Shown piece after piece: positions 6,178 to 6,921 of a DNA stretch of 6,921 nt (the first letter of the stretch is position 1; the number at the start of each line of letters is the position of its first letter). The position numbers were made by a program, and so were the translations under genes. This stretch comes from an uncultured Legionella sp. (GTDB lineage: Bacteria > Pseudomonadota > Gammaproteobacteria > Legionellales > Legionellaceae): positions 1-6,921 of the forward strand of contig CAISKC010000163.1 of the NCBI GenBank assembly GCA_903885895.1. Reading direction: 5' to 3'. The notes below the pieces were generated by a model. The model saw only the letters and a program-made list of their open reading frames with translations. It had not been told where the DNA came from and ran no database searches.

Positions 6178-6534
6178 TTATACCAAGCTATCCAGTATTT
6201 TTTGCTTTGCTCGTCTTGAGCGCCGCTTCTTTTGACGTTTTAACTTTTCAATCCGTTGCTGTTCTTTTGTTTTTTCATCACTGATTATCGAGTGCAGTTT
6301 TTCACAAAGCCGCTCTCTTGCAAAATACCGGTTATCATCACGACTTCTGGAATACTGACATTTTACCTCCAAACCAGATGGCAAATGTTTCAGATAAACG
6401 GTTGAAGCCGTTTTATGCAACTTTTGTCCACCCTTGCCACTGCCCAGGATAAATTTTTCAAGCAGATCGGCGTCCGTAATGCAAAGCTGCACCATCCTTG
6501 CCATCAATTTCTCCCATTTTTCCTTGCTTATCAT
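6178..6534 (-). CDS. Codon-independent peptide chain release factor-like protein (GGQ domain, MTRFR-like)
   Basis: A 118-residue protein consisting of a class I release-factor catalytic domain without the stop-codon-reading domains. FILGSGKGGQKLHKTAS (28-44) carries the GGQ tripeptide (35-37) that triggers peptidyl-tRNA hydrolysis, followed by VYLKHLPSGLEVKCQYSRSRDDNRYFARERL and a strongly basic tail from about residue 91 (KTKEQQRIEKLKRQKKRRSRRAKQK), suited to binding ribosomal RNA. The pattern GSGxGGQ...KT...LKHxPSGxxVKC resembles mitochondrial MTRFR (C12orf65) more than ArfB/YaeJ, which has a different loop and a known mRNA-channel tail. A role in rescuing stalled ribosomes or split 50S-peptidyl-tRNA is inferred. 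The ATG at 6534 has AAGG eleven bases upstream, rather far; the next Met is residue 11. It lies 43 bases downstream of the tautomerase remnant on the same strand, so it may have lost its original promoter to the IS insertion. Confidence 0.87.
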   Translation of the reverse strand: MISKEKWEKLMARMVQLCITDADLLEKFILGSGKGGQKLHKTASTVYLKHLPSGLEVKCQYSRSRDDNRYFARERLCEKLHSIISDEKTKEQQRIEKLKRQKKRRSRRAKQKILDSLV

Positions 6535-6577
6535 AATTTGATATACCTTTTACGGGGGACGCATTCTCCTATTTCCA

Positions 6578-6789
6578 TTAAACTTCGACTTTGTAGCCCA
6601 CATCTGCATCACAGCCTGCTTGCCCACCCAAAATACCCCAATTTTCTCGACCAGTTTCTCTTAAAATAATTTTTATGTGGTCTTGCGGTATACCACATAT
6701 TTCAAGGTTCTCTGCTAGACGACGATACAGCCTACGTTTGGTATCCATCGTACGCCCAGTAAAACAATCAATGCTAATAACCGTATATA
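6578..6789 (-). pseudogene. Tautomerase-family gene remnant, 5' half lost to an IS insertion
   Basis: An open frame of about 70 codons with no start codon in the conserved part encodes the C-terminal half of a Tautomerase_2-type protein: VYTVISIDCFTGRTMDTKRR, then LYRRLAENLEICGIPQDHIKIILRET, then RENWGILGG and a final GYKVEV. From memory, relatives are about 130 residues, with the catalytic Pro directly after the initiator Met. That N-terminal half, including Pro1, is missing. Upstream the frame meets TAG (6809-6811), the stop of an IS630-type transposase. The switch from tautomerase-like to foreign sequence falls at TATATA (6784-6789), consistent with IS630 insertion at TA. A 56-residue product could start at the ATG of MDTKRR but would lack the active site. 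The release-factor-like gene follows 43 bases later and may once have been in the same operon. Confidence 0.8.
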
Positions 6790-6921
6790 CCCATGATCTT
6801 TCAAAATGCTATGTTTTCAATAGCTGAAAATTGTCATTAATTCGCCCATCCAGAGCACCTCCAATATTGGGCAAGATAATGGAAAAAAACTCTCTGATAG
6901 CATCCTTGAAATCTTTGGCAC
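6786..6921 (-). mobile_element. IS630-like insertion sequence, 3' end only
   Basis: The end of an insertion element runs out of the right side of the window. The plus-strand boundary reads TATATACCCATGATCTTTC; one TA there would be the target duplication, and the bases from TACCCATG onward the candidate terminal inverted repeat, which cannot be confirmed because the other end is outside. The transposase 3' end (6809-6921) lies just inside, and small inverted repeats (GCTAT 6808-6812 with ATAGC 6820-6824; TTTTCA 6814-6819 with TGAAAA 6825-6830) surround its stop codon. Confidence 0.65.
6809..6921 (-). CDS. IS630-family transposase, C-terminal fragment (runs off window)
   Basis: Only the last 36 codons and the TAG lie in the window. 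The encoded tail, including KDFKDAIREFF, SIILPNIGGAL and GRINDNFQLLKT, matches in layout the C-terminus of IS630/Tc1-like DDE transposases, in which an F(x)AIxxFF helix is followed by a short segment ending with (R)INDNFxxL. The catalytic DDE residues would be upstream, outside the window, so it cannot be judged whether the copy is intact. The tail is short and other frames of this stretch are also open, so the identification rests on the recognisable motif pattern and on the abrupt loss of tautomerase similarity next to it. Confidence 0.65.
   Translation of the reverse strand, partial: AKDFKDAIREFFSIILPNIGGALDGRINDNFQLLKT

Noticed and set aside
6150..6180. TAAATT/AATTTA inverted repeat between the SDR and release-factor genes
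   Set aside because: An all-AT six-base stem with a 19-base loop is too weak; it mostly reflects the two TAA stop codons and AT-rich spacer.
6415..6669. 84-codon plus-strand frame across the release-factor start and the tautomerase remnant
   Set aside because: Antisense to two identified coding sequences; its product shows no family features.
6812..6921. Alternative minus-strand frames at the right edge as a different gene end
   Set aside because: Two other frames are open for over 30 codons, but only the frame ending at 6809 shows the IS630 tail pattern.

Overview
This window most likely comes from a gammaproteobacterium of the Legionellales (Legionella, Coxiella or Aquicella-type relatives). 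That placement is an inference from memory of gene families and was not tested by any search. The grounds are an E. coli-like EF-P with a divergent epmB, a large serine-hydrolase-like protein resembling Dot/Icm effector families, a short MTRFR-like release-factor protein, and an IS630-type transposase tail at the right edge. By eye, base composition is moderately AT-rich, and richest in AT across the large central gene.

Layout, left to right. Positions 1-177 have no gene but hold palindromic DNA: part of a probable dispersed repeat at the left edge, then a 77-base imperfect palindrome whose outer arm also forms a terminator-like hairpin for efp. efp (178-738, minus) and epmB (811-1812, plus) are divergent across 72 bases. 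They are functionally linked, because EpmB makes the (R)-beta-lysine that EpmA (not in this window) attaches to a lysine of EF-P, the factor that relieves ribosome stalling at polyproline. epmB then meets a 762-residue gene (1809-4097, minus) tail to tail: the two coding regions overlap by four bases inside a bulged inverted repeat. The large protein has a DUF2235/Tle1-like alpha/beta-hydrolase N-terminus, with FLGTGN, GFSRG, an Asp and a His in the expected order, and a long polar C-terminal half of unknown function. It is the best candidate here for an undescribed secreted enzyme. Upstream of it on the same strand is a family 4-type glycosyltransferase (4166-5332).

A divergent spacer (5333-5468) leads to a classical short-chain dehydrogenase (5469-6152, plus). 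Convergent to that is a codon-independent release-factor-like protein with a GGQ motif (6178-6534, minus). Upstream of it on the same strand lies the C-terminal half of a tautomerase gene whose 5' part has been replaced, at a TATATA junction, by the end of an IS630-like element that runs out of the window.

No tRNA, rRNA, CRISPR array or replication origin was seen. The boldest leads are the effector-like hydrolase, the IS-broken tautomerase, the inverted repeat over the overlapping stop codons, and the MTRFR-like protein as a possible part of a ribosome-rescue route.
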